Positions 38,336 to 47,452 of a DNA stretch of 64,000 nucleotides are shown in pieces. The DNA is from Pseudomonas sp. FP198 (lineage in GTDB: Bacteria > Pseudomonadota > Gammaproteobacteria > Pseudomonadales > Pseudomonadaceae): assembly GCF_030687895.1 (NCBI RefSeq), contig NZ_CP117452.1, positions 1,009,501-1,073,500 on the forward strand. Direction: 5' to 3'. A model generated the notes under the pieces. That model saw only the letters and a list, made by a program, of their open reading frames with translations, did not search any database and had not been told where the DNA came from. Position 1 is the first letter of the stretch. The number at the start of each line of letters is the position of its first letter. The translations under genes were made by a program, and so were the position numbers.

Positions 38336-40075
38336 TCAAACCAGTCTTGAGTGCGCTGCGCTCGCGGCCAGCCAGCGCTCACTCTTGCTCCGCGCCTGTT
38401 CCAGCGTCTGCACATACGCCAACTGCCGCTGCTCGCGGTGGACCCCGGCGCGGCGCAGTTTCAGGCGTACCCTCGGTGCCGTCGCGACCAGGATCAGGCC
38501 GATGCCCTGCTTTCGATAGTCCCTGAGGATATTTTCCAGCGCGGCCAGGGCCGTCATGTCCAGCATCGGCACCGCGCTCATGTCCACGACCACCACCCGG
38601 ACGCCCGGGTCGAACCGGCGCAATACATCCAGGGCCTTCTCCGCCGCCCCGAAGAACAGCGGCCCGCGAATGGCGTAGCAGCGAACATGCTCGGGCATGT
38701 CCAGCAAGGCCTGGTGGGTATGGCGTGGCAATTCGGCACTGTCGGTCAGTTCGCTCATGCGCTTGATGAACAGCCCGGCGGCCAGCAACAGGCCGACGGC
38801 GACGGCCAGGACCATGTCGAACAGCACCGTCAGGCCCAGGCAGGTCAGCAGCACCAGCACATCGCTGCGCGGGGCGATGCGCAGGGTATGCAGCACATGC
38901 CCGGCCTCGCTCATGTTCCAGGCGACCATCACCAGCAACGCCGCCAGTGCCGCCATCGGCAAGTAACTGAACAGCGGCGCGAGCAATACAATCGCCACCA
39001 GCACCACCAGGCTGTGAATGATCGCCGCCAGGGGCGATGACGCGCCGCTGCGCACGTTGGTTGCGCTGCGGGCAATTGCGGCGGTGGCGGTGATGCCGCC
39101 GAACAACGGCGCCACGAGGTTGCCCAGGCCCTGGCCGATCAATTCGGCGTTGGGGTCGTGCCTGCTCCCGGTCATGCCATCCGCCACCACCGCGCAGAGC
39201 AATGACTCGATGGCGCCGAGCATGGCGATGGCGAAGGCCGGGCCCAGTAATTGGCGGAACAGGTCATAGGAAAGTATCAACGCACCGCCCTGGCCATTCG
39301 GTAGGTTCCAGGGCCAGTCGAAGCGCGGCAGGAAAGGCGGGATGCCGGGGTAGACGATGCCATCGACGACGTAGCTGAAGCGCTCCCCCAGGCTTGCGAC
39401 CGGAAGCCCGGCGCGCTCGATGGCCAGTCCCAGCAACGCGCCGATCAGCAGCGCGACCAGATGGCCCGGAACGCGTGGCACCCAGCGCGGCCAGATCATC
39501 AATACGGCCAGACACGCCGCGCCGATAATGGCGTCGCCAAGCCGTGCGCCGGGCAGCGCCACGATCAATTCGCCGAGCTGTTCGATGTAATGCGTGGCCT
39601 GGCCCGCCGTGCTCAGGCCCAACAGGTCCTTCAATTGCAGGGTCGCGATCACCACGCCGATCCCGGCGGTGAAACCGAGGATCACCGGATAAGGGATGAA
39701 CTGGATCAAGCGCCCGGCGCGCATCAGCCCCAGCGCAATCAGGATCAGTCCGGCAAGCATTGTGCACAGCAGCAGGCCACCCAGGCCGTATTGCTGGGTG
39801 ATGGGCAGCAGGATGACGACGAATGCGGCCGTCGGCCCGCTCACGTTGAATCGCGAGCCGCCGGTCAAGGCAATCAAGGGGGCGGCCACCAGCACGGTGT
39901 AAAGACCGTGTTGTGGCGGCACGCCAACGGCGATTGCCAGGGCCATGGCCAGGGGGATGGCGATGATGCCGACCGTAAGCCCGGCTACCAGGTCGCCGCG
40001 CAGGCGCTCAAGGGTGTAACCGGCACGCCAGGCTTGGCGCCAGGCGGCGAACAGCGGTGGGGCGGAGAAGGCCAT
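38336..40075 (-). CDS. SulP-family anion transporter with STAS domain
   Basis: 579 aa from ATG 40075, chosen because GAGGAG lies just upstream. The longer reading frame to 40921 covers REP DNA and the antisense of another gene. LRGDLVAGLTVGIIAIPLAM, NVSGPTAAFVVIL and ATAAIARSATNVRSGASSP are SulP motifs; a cytoplasmic STAS domain occupies about residues 450-560 (VVVVDMSAVPMLDMTALAAL). Substrates in the family include sulfate, bicarbonate and C4-dicarboxylates (DauA); which one applies here is not clear. Confidence 0.92.
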   Translation of the reverse strand: MAFSAPPLFAAWRQAWRAGYTLERLRGDLVAGLTVGIIAIPLAMALAIAVGVPPQHGLYTVLVAAPLIALTGGSRFNVSGPTAAFVVILLPITQQYGLGGLLLCTMLAGLILIALGLMRAGRLIQFIPYPVILGFTAGIGVVIATLQLKDLLGLSTAGQATHYIEQLGELIVALPGARLGDAIIGAACLAVLMIWPRWVPRVPGHLVALLIGALLGLAIERAGLPVASLGERFSYVVDGIVYPGIPPFLPRFDWPWNLPNGQGGALILSYDLFRQLLGPAFAIAMLGAIESLLCAVVADGMTGSRHDPNAELIGQGLGNLVAPLFGGITATAAIARSATNVRSGASSPLAAIIHSLVVLVAIVLLAPLFSYLPMAALAALLVMVAWNMSEAGHVLHTLRIAPRSDVLVLLTCLGLTVLFDMVLAVAVGLLLAAGLFIKRMSELTDSAELPRHTHQALLDMPEHVRCYAIRGPLFFGAAEKALDVLRRFDPGVRVVVVDMSAVPMLDMTALAALENILRDYRKQGIGLILVATAPRVRLKLRRAGVHREQRQLAYVQTLEQARSKSERWLAASAAHSRLV

Positions 40076-40107
40076 GATGCTCCTCGCATAGACTGGACAA
40101 TAAACCC

Positions 40108-40237
40108 GTGGCGAGGGAGCTTGCTCCCGCTGGGCTGCGCAGCAGACCCGAAATGGGCCGTTGAAATCTTTCAGACGGAACGCGTTAGCCGATTTACGAC
40201 GGCTGCGCCGCCGAGCGCGAGCAAGCTCCCTCGCCAC
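40108..40237. repeat. REP pair, GTGGCGAGGGAGC family
   Basis: A left arm from GTGGCGAGGGAGCTTGCTCC (about 40108) through GGGCTGCGCAGCAG and a right arm ending GAGCAAGCTCCCTCGCCAC at 40237 are inverted. The inner parts have diverged. It lies in the 297-nt region upstream of the SulP gene and the 40.4-kb gene. Confidence 0.85.
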
Positions 40238-40372
40238 AAAAGGCATACGCCAGCGGGCCGACACCGATGGCCTCACTGAGTATGCCGCGCCGCAAGCCCC
40301 GCTGTATTGACCCGGGTCGCATATTTTTTCAAGGGATGCTAGCGTGCCCAGCCATGCCTTCCGGAGCCTGTC

Positions 40373-40858
40373 ATGAGTGTATCGATCCGCCGCTGTGCCG
40401 CTCTGCTGCTGATCTGCGGCTTGCCGTTGCTGGCCATGGCCGCGCCGATGCACAGCCAGTTCCTGCCTCCCGATGACCTGGTGGCGCGTCAGGAACAGCC
40501 CGAACAGCAGCAGCTTCTGCAAGTCACCGAGTATTCGGTGGTGTTGGGCAACCAGCGCCCATCCAACCAGCAGCCGATCCCGGTCACCTCGCCATTGATG
40601 GTGCGGCTCAAAGGCAAGCCCCTGAACAAGGGCGCCACCATCAGCCAGGTGATCCTCAATTTCGATGGCGAAAGCAAAAGCCTGAAGAAACCGGTATTCG
40701 ATGAGGCGAGCAAGACCCTGACACTGTCTTATCCACAGGCCCAGTACCGGGTGGTGATCGATCTGTTGCGCAACGACACGGTCTATGTGCAGTTCCTCAG
40801 CTACGCCAATGGCCATATCTGGGCCGACCTGCACACTGGCGCCGCACGCCCGCGTTGA
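40373..40858 (+). CDS. Conserved exported protein of unknown function
   Basis: 161 aa with a signal peptide (CAALLLICGLPLLAMAAP, cleavage near AMA-AP). The mature part is polar with a Gln/Glu-rich start (ARQEQPEQQQLLQ) and beta-like segments (MVRLKGKPLNKGATISQVI, YRVVIDLLRNDTVYVQFL). GGAG is 7 nt before the ATG. Position matches a hypothetical gene between hpt and mqo in PAO1. I do not recognise a domain. Confidence 0.8.
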   Translation: MSVSIRRCAALLLICGLPLLAMAAPMHSQFLPPDDLVARQEQPEQQQLLQVTEYSVVLGNQRPSNQQPIPVTSPLMVRLKGKPLNKGATISQVILNFDGESKSLKKPVFDEASKTLTLSYPQAQYRVVIDLLRNDTVYVQFLSYANGHIWADLHTGAARPR

Positions 40859-40920
40859 GCCCCGAGGCCCGCCGGGGGGTAAACTGCCCGCCCCGTGAAC
40901 TGTGCGAGCTGGAGCCGGCA

Positions 40921-41210
40921 ATGCGTAAAGACAAGAAACAAGTGATTGGTGACGAGATTGGCGACGAACAGATCAAGCTGTTCCTCAATTTCGAGCCCGT
41001 CGATGCCACTTCGCCGTCGCTGCACAAACTGATCAAGGCCTACCGTGGGCTGCGTGTCGACGATTTCGAGCGCTTCCTGACGTTCTTTGTCGAGGCCGGC
41101 CATGACCTCAACGCGGCAAGGACGAGCACGGTAATGATTTCGTTGCGTTGATCCAGGATCAGCGTAATGCCGAGGAATACATCGAGTTGATCAACAAGGC
41201 GCGTGGCTGA
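40921..41210 (+). pseudogene. PA4642-like small protein gene, frameshifted
   Basis: The first 64 codons read a protein similar, from memory, to PAO1 PA4642 (IKLFLNFEPVDATSPSLHKL, FERFLTFFVEAG). The frame then breaks near 41111-41118 (GCGGCAAGG); one missing base would restore D-E-H-G-N-D-F-V-A-L-I-Q-D-Q-R-N-A-E-E-Y and a stop at 41208-41210, giving 96 aa. As sequenced, the frame ends early at 41151. The deletion is next to a G-C run, so an assembly error is as likely as a true lesion. Family function (PA4642-type) unknown. Confidence 0.75.
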
Positions 41211-41223
41211 TTGATTCAGGACC

Positions 41224-41260
41224 TGCTTCGCAGGCCAGCGGGAGCAAGCTCCCTCGCCAC
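41224..41260. repeat. Single REP, GTGGCGAGGGAGC family
   Basis: One right-hand arm, CAGCGGGAGCAAGCTCCC followed by TCGCCAC, with a small hairpin CCTGC-TTC-GCAGG in front. It has no partner. Located just before the mqo terminator. Confidence 0.8.
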
Positions 41261-41261
41261 G

Positions 41262-41302
41262 AAAAAAACGCCCCGCTCTCATGGAGAACGGGGCGTTTTT
41301 TT
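41262..41302. terminator. Bidirectional terminator after mqo
   Basis: AAAAAACGCCCCG (41262-41274) pairs with CGGGGCGTTTTTT (41289-41301). A and T runs on both sides let it end mqo on the minus strand and the plus-strand small gene. Confidence 0.88.
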
Positions 41303-41313
41303 ATCCGGGAGAA

Positions 41314-42822
41314 TCAAGCGTAGCTTTGGGTTTCGCTGCTTGCTTCAACCAGTTCCAGCGCGATGTTGTTCTGCGCGTTGACCTTGCGATACAGCGCCGC
41401 ATCTGTTTCCAGCACCTTCTCCCGGGCCGGGAAGATTTCCGCGAGCTTGGCGGCCCACTCTCCCTTGGTTTTTTCCGGGAAGCAGCGCTCGATCAGTTCG
41501 AGCATGATCGACACGGTGACCGAAGCGCCTGGGGACGCGCCGAGCAGGGCGGCGAGGGTGCCGTCCTTGGCTGCCACCAGTTCGGTACCGAATTGCAGGA
41601 TGCCGCCTTTCTTCGGGTCTTTCTTGATGATCTGCACGCGCTGGCCAGCCACTTCCAGGCGCCAGTCCTCGGCTTTCGCCTCGGGGTAGAAGCGCCGCAG
41701 GGATTCCAGGCGCTGCTCCATGGACTGCATCACTTCGCTGATCAGGTACCTGGTCAGGTCCATGTTGTCCCGGGCCACGGCCAGCATCGGGCCGATGTTG
41801 CCGGCGCGTACCGACAGCGGCAGGTCCATCAGCGAGCCATGCTTGAGGAACTTGGTGGTGAAGCCGGCGTATGGCCCGAACAGCAGGGATTTCTTGCCAT
41901 CGACCACGCGGGTATCGAGGTGCGGCACCGACATCGGCGGCGAGCCCACCGCGGCCTGGCTGTAGACCTTGGCCTGGTGATGCTTGACCACTTCCGGGTT
42001 GTCGCAACGCAGCCACTGGCCGCTGACCGGAAAACCGCCGAAGCCCTTGCTTTCTTCAATACCCGAAGCCTGCAGCAGCGGCAACGCGGCGCCGCCGGCA
42101 CCGAGGAAGACGAATTTGGCGTCGACCTCACGGGTGCTGCCGGAATTGACGTCCTTGATGCTCACGGTCCAGCCATCGCCCTTGCGCTTGAGGCCGGTGA
42201 CGCGCTTGCAATATTTGATCTGGGTATCCGGCGCGCTGCCCAGGTGCTTGAGCAACTGGTTGGTCAGGGCGCCGAAGTTGACGTCGGTACCGTTCATGAC
42301 GCGGGTCGCGGCGATGACTTCGTCAGCCGGGCGGCCTGGCATCATCAGCGGCATCCACTCGGCCATCTGGTCGCGGTCTTCGGTGTACTCCATGTCGGCG
42401 AAGGCATGGTGCTGGCGCATCAGCTCGAAGCGCTTCTTGAGGAATTCCACGCCTTTCTCGCCTTGCACGAAGCTCAGGTGCGGCACCGGGGCGATGAAGG
42501 ACTTCGACGAGCCGAACGTGCCTTTTTTGGTCAGGTACGTCCAGAACTGCTTCGACACCTCGAACTGGGTGTTGATGTGCACGGCTTTCTTGATGTCGAC
42601 ACTGCCATCGGCGGCCTGGGGCGTGTAGTTCAGCTCACACAGCCCGGCGTGGCCGGTACCGGCGTTGTTCCAGGGATTGGAACTCTCCGCGGCACCCGAA
42701 TCCATCAGCTCGACGACTTCCAGCGAAATCGCCGGGTCGAGCTCCTTGAGCAGCACGGCCAGGGTGGCACTCATGATGCCGGCCCCTACCAGAACTACGT
42801 CGACTGCTTCGTTATGCGCCAT
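41314..42822 (-). CDS. mqo: Malate:quinone oxidoreductase
   Basis: 502 aa. FAD loop [39 protein letters not shown], the MQO block [20 protein letters not shown] and [19 protein letters not shown] are all present. It is a peripheral inner-membrane flavoprotein that oxidises malate with quinone, the main malate oxidation route in pseudomonads. P. aeruginosa has two; this one sits where mqoB does. A long 734-nt region lies upstream. Confidence 0.96.
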   Translation of the reverse strand: MAHNEAVDVVLVGAGIMSATLAVLLKELDPAISLEVVELMDSGAAESSNPWNNAGTGHAGLCELNYTPQAADGSVDIKKAVHINTQFEVSKQFWTYLTKKGTFGSSKSFIAPVPHLSFVQGEKGVEFLKKRFELMRQHHAFADMEYTEDRDQMAEWMPLMMPGRPADEVIAATRVMNGTDVNFGALTNQLLKHLGSAPDTQIKYCKRVTGLKRKGDGWTVSIKDVNSGSTREVDAKFVFLGAGGAALPLLQASGIEESKGFGGFPVSGQWLRCDNPEVVKHHQAKVYSQAAVGSPPMSVPHLDTRVVDGKKSLLFGPYAGFTTKFLKHGSLMDLPLSVRAGNIGPMLAVARDNMDLTRYLISEVMQSMEQRLESLRRFYPEAKAEDWRLEVAGQRVQIIKKDPKKGGILQFGTELVAAKDGTLAALLGASPGASVTVSIMLELIERCFPEKTKGEWAAKLAEIFPAREKVLETDAALYRKVNAQNNIALELVEASSETQSYA

Positions 42823-43556
42823 TTAACGCGTCTCCAAAATCTGCAGCACCAAATTGTCGGCATAGCGGCCAGGAAGCGGGGCAGGTCAGTTGCGCCCCAG
42901 GTATCCATGGCCAGGATCGCCATGTCCGAATCTTCGCAATTTTTCGCAACACTGCGGATGCATGCAGCCTGGCCTCAAGAGTCCCATGAACTCATTTAAG
43001 CGCCGGGCGGGCAATTCGACTTATGGCCGAGACATCCGTTCGTGCAACCAAATCCGTAGCGGACAGGCTTCAGGCGCCGGTTCTTGAGCGATATCCGGTC
43101 CTGTCTCGTTGGGCTGTTCCAGACGCCAATGGTGCTTGTTCAGACGCAAAACTCTTCATTTGCTCGCCACACTCTTGTGAAGTTGTGAAAACCCGTTTTT
43201 TCACGCTCTTTTGAAGACGTGAACCTCAAAAAGGGCTGTCCCAGCCTGGCACCGCGCCCGATCTGGATGCCCCCCATGTAATACATGACAGGCAAAACGG
43301 GCAGACAGCTCAGTGACCGAGCGTAATGACAGCTCTGCAGATTCGCGAAAAGCAGTGATTTGCCAGGGAAACAGCAAGCGCGCCAGCTTCACTCGATCTG
43401 TGTGGGCGGCTCTCTGTGGGCGGTGCGGGGTGCCAATACAAGCGCATCAGCGGCGTTGCGGGGCCCGATCAGGAGACGTCCTTATAATCGGGGGGAGATT
43501 GTAGCGAAGAAACGCGCGGAAATGGTCGTGTTTTATGACTTTTATTAGCCTTGCGG
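42823..43556. other. Long intergenic region upstream of mqo
   Basis: 734 nt between mqo and a small gene. No frame looks coding. There are AT-rich parts near 43150-43230 and a -10-like TTATAAT at about 43479-43485 facing right. mqo's promoter must be here. An unannotated small RNA is possible but I cannot define one. Confidence 0.5.
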
Positions 43557-43790
43557 TCAGACGGCCAACAACTGGCGGCTACGTGCACGAGCGCGGGGCG
43601 CTTGTACCAGGGCGCTTGCAGGCAATGGCTGATGCAGCCAGTTGAGACGGATCTCTTCGATTTCGACCCAGCCATCGCCCATGGGCTGCAGGCTGCATTG
43701 CTTGAATGCCTGGCAACGACCGCTGCGGTCGAGCAGGGCGAAGCAACGGTGATGCGGGCGCGGGGTAAACAGGGAGATGAGAAAACGCAT
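43557..43790 (-). CDS. Small conserved protein of unknown function
   Basis: 77 aa from MRFLISLFTPRPHHRCFALL at 43790; a longer frame to 43889 has no supported start. The sequence FTPRPHHRCFALLDRSGRC is followed by the WVEIEEIRLNWLHQPLPASA block, then an Arg-rich tail. A homologous small gene lies in the same place after mqoB in PAO1, as I recall. No domain recognised. Confidence 0.65.
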   Translation of the reverse strand: MRFLISLFTPRPHHRCFALLDRSGRCQAFKQCSLQPMGDGWVEIEEIRLNWLHQPLPASALVQAPRARARSRQLLAV

Positions 43791-43996
43791 GGTCGGATAC
43801 CGTGTCCGGGGAACTTGAGACCAGCCTGACAGCCCGGCATGACACCCCGGTGTAAGGACAATGACAACACGGTGACAGGAACCGGCCACCGCGGCCCCTG
43901 TCAGACATTTCAGTATTCATGCGGCGACGCTAGTTCGCCGCGATGGCGCACCGCTATACTGCCGGCCTGTTTGTGCCCGATTCTGGAGAGAAGAGC

Positions 43997-44581
43997 ATGT
44001 TGCAACGCCTGTTGTTCGGTTTGATCGCCGTGACCAGTCTGACCCTTGTCGGCTGTGCCCACAGCCCGCAACAACTTAACCCGGAACCCAAGCTCAACGC
44101 CCAGCTGGCGCCGGTGGGTCGCGGCCAGCCGGTGGTGGTGCGGGTCGTCGACGGTCGCCCGTCGCCAACCCTCGGCACGCGTGGTGGTCTGTATCCTGAA
44201 ACCAGCGTGATCACGGTGCAGGGCGCGCAGGTCCTGCCAAAATTGCAGGCCCAGGCTGAAGCGGCCGTGCGGCTGCTGGGCTTCACCCCGACGCAGAACG
44301 CAATGAACGCCCCGCAACTGACCGTGACCCTGGCCGAACTGAAATACCAGTCGCCCAAGGAAGGCATGTACGTGACCGAAGCCACCATCGGCGCGACGTT
44401 CCGCTCCGACGTGCAGAACGCCAACCGCCGCTACAGCGGTCGTTACGGTGCTTCGCTGGATCAACGCTTCGGCATGGCGCCCAACCAGGACACCAACACC
44501 AAGCTGGTCAGCGACGTGTTGAGCGATGCCCTGACCCGTCTGTTCAAGGACCCGACCATTGGTCAGGTGCTGGCGGAGTAA
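43997..44581 (+). CDS. YajG-family lipoprotein
   Basis: 194 aa. Start at 43997 with GGAGAGAAG upstream. The signal peptide ends in lipobox L-V-G-C (Cys about residue 19). The mature part has the PF03923 pattern with VVVRVVDGRPSPTLGTRGG and a LGFTP... and ATIGATFRSDVQNA block. It is an outer-membrane lipoprotein of uncertain role, in E. coli linked to ampG. Followed by a strong terminator. Confidence 0.9.
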   Translation: MLQRLLFGLIAVTSLTLVGCAHSPQQLNPEPKLNAQLAPVGRGQPVVVRVVDGRPSPTLGTRGGLYPETSVITVQGAQVLPKLQAQAEAAVRLLGFTPTQNAMNAPQLTVTLAELKYQSPKEGMYVTEATIGATFRSDVQNANRRYSGRYGASLDQRFGMAPNQDTNTKLVSDVLSDALTRLFKDPTIGQVLAE

Positions 44582-44590
44582 CGTTCCGAC

Positions 44591-44630
44591 ACCCATGAAA
44601 AAGCCCGCTTTTGCGGGCTTTTTCATGGGT
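44591..44630. terminator. Bidirectional terminator
   Basis: An 18-bp perfect stem (44591-44608 with 44613-44630), core AAAAAGCCCGC, and a TTTT loop. Between the convergent YajG-type gene and the small gene at 44636. Confidence 0.9.
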
Positions 44631-44635
44631 GCGAT

Positions 44636-44842
44636 TCAAGCAGCTTGGGAATAGAGTTCCAGCACGCTGATCCCGGTCAGCAGGTCTGTCTCCGGGAGGT
44701 CCGCATGTTGATGGCCGCCGAGGGCGCAGTACACCAGCCAATGACGATCCTGCACATTGAAGGACAGGCTGCCGACAAGGTTCTGTTGTTCATCGCTCGG
44801 GCTGATCAGGTAGAGACGATCCTGGTTTTCGGCGTGCAGCAT
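44636..44842 (-). CDS. Small conserved protein of unknown function
   Basis: 68 aa, MLHAENQDRLYLISPSDEQQ to the C-terminal LELYSQAA. A compact soluble protein with a NVQDRHWLVYCALGGHQHADLP-like centre containing two His. No domain recognised. It ends at the strong terminator 44591-44630 and starts 88 nt before a REP pair. Confidence 0.7.
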   Translation of the reverse strand: MLHAENQDRLYLISPSDEQQNLVGSLSFNVQDRHWLVYCALGGHQHADLPETDLLTGISVLELYSQAA

Positions 44843-44930
44843 GACGGATTCCGTACGGGTTTTGGAGGGCGACAGGGTGGCCTATCCATATGACGAAACC
44901 GTGACGGATGAAATTAGATAGAAGAGCCTC

Positions 44931-45062
44931 TGTGGCGAGGGGATTTATCCCCGTTGGGTCGCGAAGCGGCCCCAAAATCTGAGACCTCGGCATGCCTGGC
45001 AAACTGAATGTGCAGTTTTGGGGCCGCTTCGCAGCCCAGCGGGAGCAAGCTCCCTCGCCACA
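44931..45062. repeat. Hybrid REP pair, GTGGCGAGG family
   Basis: The left arm starts TGTGGCGAGGGGATTTATCC (44931) and runs through CGAAGCGGCCCC; the right arm begins GGGGCCGCTTCGCAGCCCAG and ends with GGGAGCAAGCTCCCTCGCC (to 45062). The outer and inner parts pair, but the centre of each arm uses a different variant (ATTTAT versus GCAAGC). Confidence 0.85.
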
Positions 45063-45192
45063 AAAGCATCCGACATTGCGAGGAATCGTTACCGGTCGGA
45101 AAAAGCCGCGCAAGGCGACTGGCTTTCGGTAGAATCCGCGCCCTGTTCGTAGGCTCCGGGCGCAGCGCGTCCGTTTTCGCTTGAGGTTTGTG

Positions 45193-45474
45193 ATGTCGTT
45201 GCAACTGTTCTCGCTGTTCGCTGCCCACCCCGCCAAACTGATCAACCTGCTCGCGCTGCTGTTTGCCTGTCCGGGTAGCTGGGTGCTGCACGCGACGCGT
45301 CGCCGTGAACTGCGTGCGCGGGCCTGTCTTGCGGAGCGCAGCAGCGAAGGCAATGAGCGATTCGAAGCGCTGCTGGACCTGGCGACGCAACGCATGAACC
45401 GGTTTTTCTACCGTTTCGGTTTCGCTTGCCTGGGGTTGGCGCTGCTGATGTCGTGGATCAGCACAAAACTCTGA
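45193..45474 (+). CDS. Small membrane protein of unknown function
   Basis: 93 aa, start MSLQLFSLFAAHPAKL at 45193 with GAGG 8 nt upstream. Two hydrophobic segments (LINLLALLFACPGSWVL, residues about 15-32, and FGFACLGLALLMSWI, about 74-90) flank a basic, Arg-rich cytoplasmic helix. A similar hypothetical gene is in the same place in PAO1, as I recall. No domain recognised. Confidence 0.72.
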   Translation: MSLQLFSLFAAHPAKLINLLALLFACPGSWVLHATRRRELRARACLAERSSEGNERFEALLDLATQRMNRFFYRFGFACLGLALLMSWISTKL

Positions 45475-45497
45475 CGAAACAAACGATGAGAGGCCCC

Positions 45498-45619
45498 TGT
45501 GGCGAGGGGATTTATCCCCGCTGGGTCGCGTAGCGGCCCCAAGGTTTGGCGAACCAGTCGATCTGGTTTAATCGATCAGGGCTGCTACGCAGCCAACGGG
45601 GATAAATCCCCTCGCCACA
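45498..45619. repeat. REP pair, GTGGCGAGGGGATTTATCCCC variant
   Basis: Both arms carry the ATTTAT centre (GGGGATTTATCCCCGCTGGG on the left, CAACGGGGATAAATCCCC on the right, ending TCGCCACAG). It ends 38 nt before the acyltransferase stop codon. Confidence 0.85.
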
Positions 45620-45656
45620 GCAAGCTGCCTCCCACGGTTTCCCCATCAGGCCGTGC

Positions 45657-46823
45657 TTAAAGCGCCAACCCCGCCCTGACCCGATACTGGTTACGCACCG
45701 GTGTCGCGTATTGCAGCACCAGGAACGGTCGGTGTTCCTCTGGGCAGGCTTCCAGCCGGCGCTGCCATTCTTCTTCGGCCTTGGCCAGTTCTTCGGCACC
45801 GAACACCTCGGCCGCCGTCGGAACCTGCAACTGCGGGTCGGCATCGGCCCATTGTGCGTAGGCCAGGTAATGCACCGGGAACAGGCGATAGCCGCCGAGT
45901 ATCTGCCGGTCCATCTCCATGGCCAGTTGTTTGGTGTCCTCGAACAGTTCGGTGATCGGCGCGGCAAAGTTCACGTGGACCCGACCCTTGTAGCCGGTGA
46001 TGCCCTTGGCAATGCTGACGTCGTCTTCGCCCGGCGCCTTGGTGTACGTGCCGGTGGTGGCGCGGATGTACAGCTCGCGGGCCTTGGCCTGGTCGCACGG
46101 GTCGTACTCGTAGCTGATCGACACCGGCGTCAGGTTCAACGAGCGGATGACCTCGCCGAACGGCTCGTCCTTGCGGCTCATGTGGAACATCTTCAGGATC
46201 GCCGACTCGGTCCGGTCATCACCGTCCTTCGCCCGGCCCTCGGCCTGGGCGATCCAGATCGAGGCGCAATCGTTGCGGATCGAGTGGTTTATGTAGGCCG
46301 ACAGCAACTGGTACGCCGCCATTTTTTCCCGGCGTCCGGTGATGGAACGGTGCACGATGAAGCTCTTGTTCAGGCGCATCAGGTCGCTGACGAAGGGCTT
46401 TTGCAGCAGGTTGTCGCCAATCGCGATGCGCGGCGTCGGCAGGCCGGCGTGGTACACGGCATAGTTGACGAACGCCGGGTCCATCACGATGTCGCGGTGA
46501 TTGGCGATGAACAGGTAGGCATTGCCAGACTTGAATTGCTCGACCCCGGTGTAGGTCACGCCATCGGTGGCACGCTCGATGGTGTGGTCGACGTAGAACT
46601 CGACTTTGTCCTGCAACGTGGCAACGGAGGTCACACCGGCGAACTCTCGACGCAACTTCTGCGCTATAAGAGGTTTGAGCATCCAGCCGAAAGCGCCGGC
46701 CAGGCGCGGGAAGCGGAAGTGGGTGAGGATATCTAGAAACGCCTTGTCGCTGAGCAGCCGTGCCAGCACCGCTGGGACTTCGCTGTCGTTGTAAGGTCGG
46801 ATGGCATCGAATTCGCCCATCAT
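45657..46823 (-). CDS. Lysophospholipid-type acyltransferase
   Basis: 388 aa from the ATG at 46823 (a second ATG follows at 46820). The acyltransferase motif N-H-x-x-x-x-D is present as FIANHRDIVMDPAF near residue 115, with FIVHRSITGRREKM and IWIAQAEGRAKDG as the later PlsC-type blocks. The family moves acyl chains to a glycerol or glycerophosphate acceptor at the inner membrane; the exact acceptor is unknown. It diverges from the cysteine-rich small gene at 46963. Confidence 0.88.
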   Translation of the reverse strand: MMGEFDAIRPYNDSEVPAVLARLLSDKAFLDILTHFRFPRLAGAFGWMLKPLIAQKLRREFAGVTSVATLQDKVEFYVDHTIERATDGVTYTGVEQFKSGNAYLFIANHRDIVMDPAFVNYAVYHAGLPTPRIAIGDNLLQKPFVSDLMRLNKSFIVHRSITGRREKMAAYQLLSAYINHSIRNDCASIWIAQAEGRAKDGDDRTESAILKMFHMSRKDEPFGEVIRSLNLTPVSISYEYDPCDQAKARELYIRATTGTYTKAPGEDDVSIAKGITGYKGRVHVNFAAPITELFEDTKQLAMEMDRQILGGYRLFPVHYLAYAQWADADPQLQVPTAAEVFGAEELAKAEEEWQRRLEACPEEHRPFLVLQYATPVRNQYRVRAGLAL

Positions 46824-46962
46824 GCTCTCTTGTTGGAAACGGCTAGGGTAAGTAAAGGTTCGATCGAAAAACCGACGGGGCACGACCTGGAAGATAGTCC
46901 AGGCAAAAATAGCCCTGCAAATAGACCGGCGATTATACGCACAAGTCACTTGGGAGACCGCG

Positions 46963-47145
46963 ATGCTGGAAGCTGCTCTTTATGAATGTCCGTATTGTGG
47001 GGAAGAGGTGGAGTCTTCCGTGGATTTGTCCGGTGGCGACCAGACCTACATCGAAGACTGCCAGGTCTGTTGCCGACCGATTACTTTCGTCCTGCAGGTT
47101 CCCGAAGACGAATGGCACCTTGAGGTCTTCAGCGAAAACGAATAA
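46963..47145 (+). CDS. CPXCG-motif cysteine-rich protein
   Basis: 60 aa. Two Zn-type pairs, C-P-Y-C (residues 9-12) and C-Q-V-C-C (about 33-37), then a conserved acidic tail (DEWHLEVFSENE). The family is common in gammaproteobacteria; role unknown, probably zinc-binding. Followed closely by the DUF2007 gene (10 nt). Confidence 0.88.
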   Translation: MLEAALYECPYCGEEVESSVDLSGGDQTYIEDCQVCCRPITFVLQVPEDEWHLEVFSENE

Positions 47146-47155
47146 TGGGGCGGCC

Positions 47156-47416
47156 ATGCAGCGGATCTACGAGCTGGAAAACCTGATGGAAGGCGAATTG
47201 CTCCAGGGCATGCTCGCCAGCGAAGGCATCACGGCGCACCTGGTGGGCCGCGATCTGGTGGGCGGTGCCGGTGAGCTGCCGATGTACGGCCTGCTGGGGC
47301 TGGCGGTGGAGGACGAACAGGCGCAATACGCCCGGGAGCTGATCGCCGCCTACAATGCCGCGATGCCGGTGCCGGGCGATGAGCCTGACAGTTACCCCGG
47401 TACGCTGGTCTGTTAG
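47156..47416 (+). CDS. DUF2007 protein
   Basis: 86 aa. ENLMEGELLQGMLASEGITA and GGAGELPMYGLLGLAV are the DUF2007 pattern (a small ferredoxin-like fold described as a putative signal transducer). It starts 10 nt after the CPXCG gene, so the pair is probably one transcript with the SRAP gene downstream (36 nt). Confidence 0.85.
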   Translation: MQRIYELENLMEGELLQGMLASEGITAHLVGRDLVGGAGELPMYGLLGLAVEDEQAQYARELIAAYNAAMPVPGDEPDSYPGTLVC

Positions 47417-47452
47417 GCTGGCGGCCGTTTGATACAAGAGTCGTGTTGCCCC

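Noticed and set aside
40076..40921. N-terminal extension of the SulP frame up to 40921
   Set aside because: It would cross REP DNA and the antisense of the exported 161-aa gene, and a good GAGGAG site supports the start at 40075.
43551..43829. Plus-strand reading frame opposite the 77-aa gene
   Set aside because: The minus-strand frame has a family-like sequence (FTPRPHHRCFALLD), so the plus frame is its shadow.
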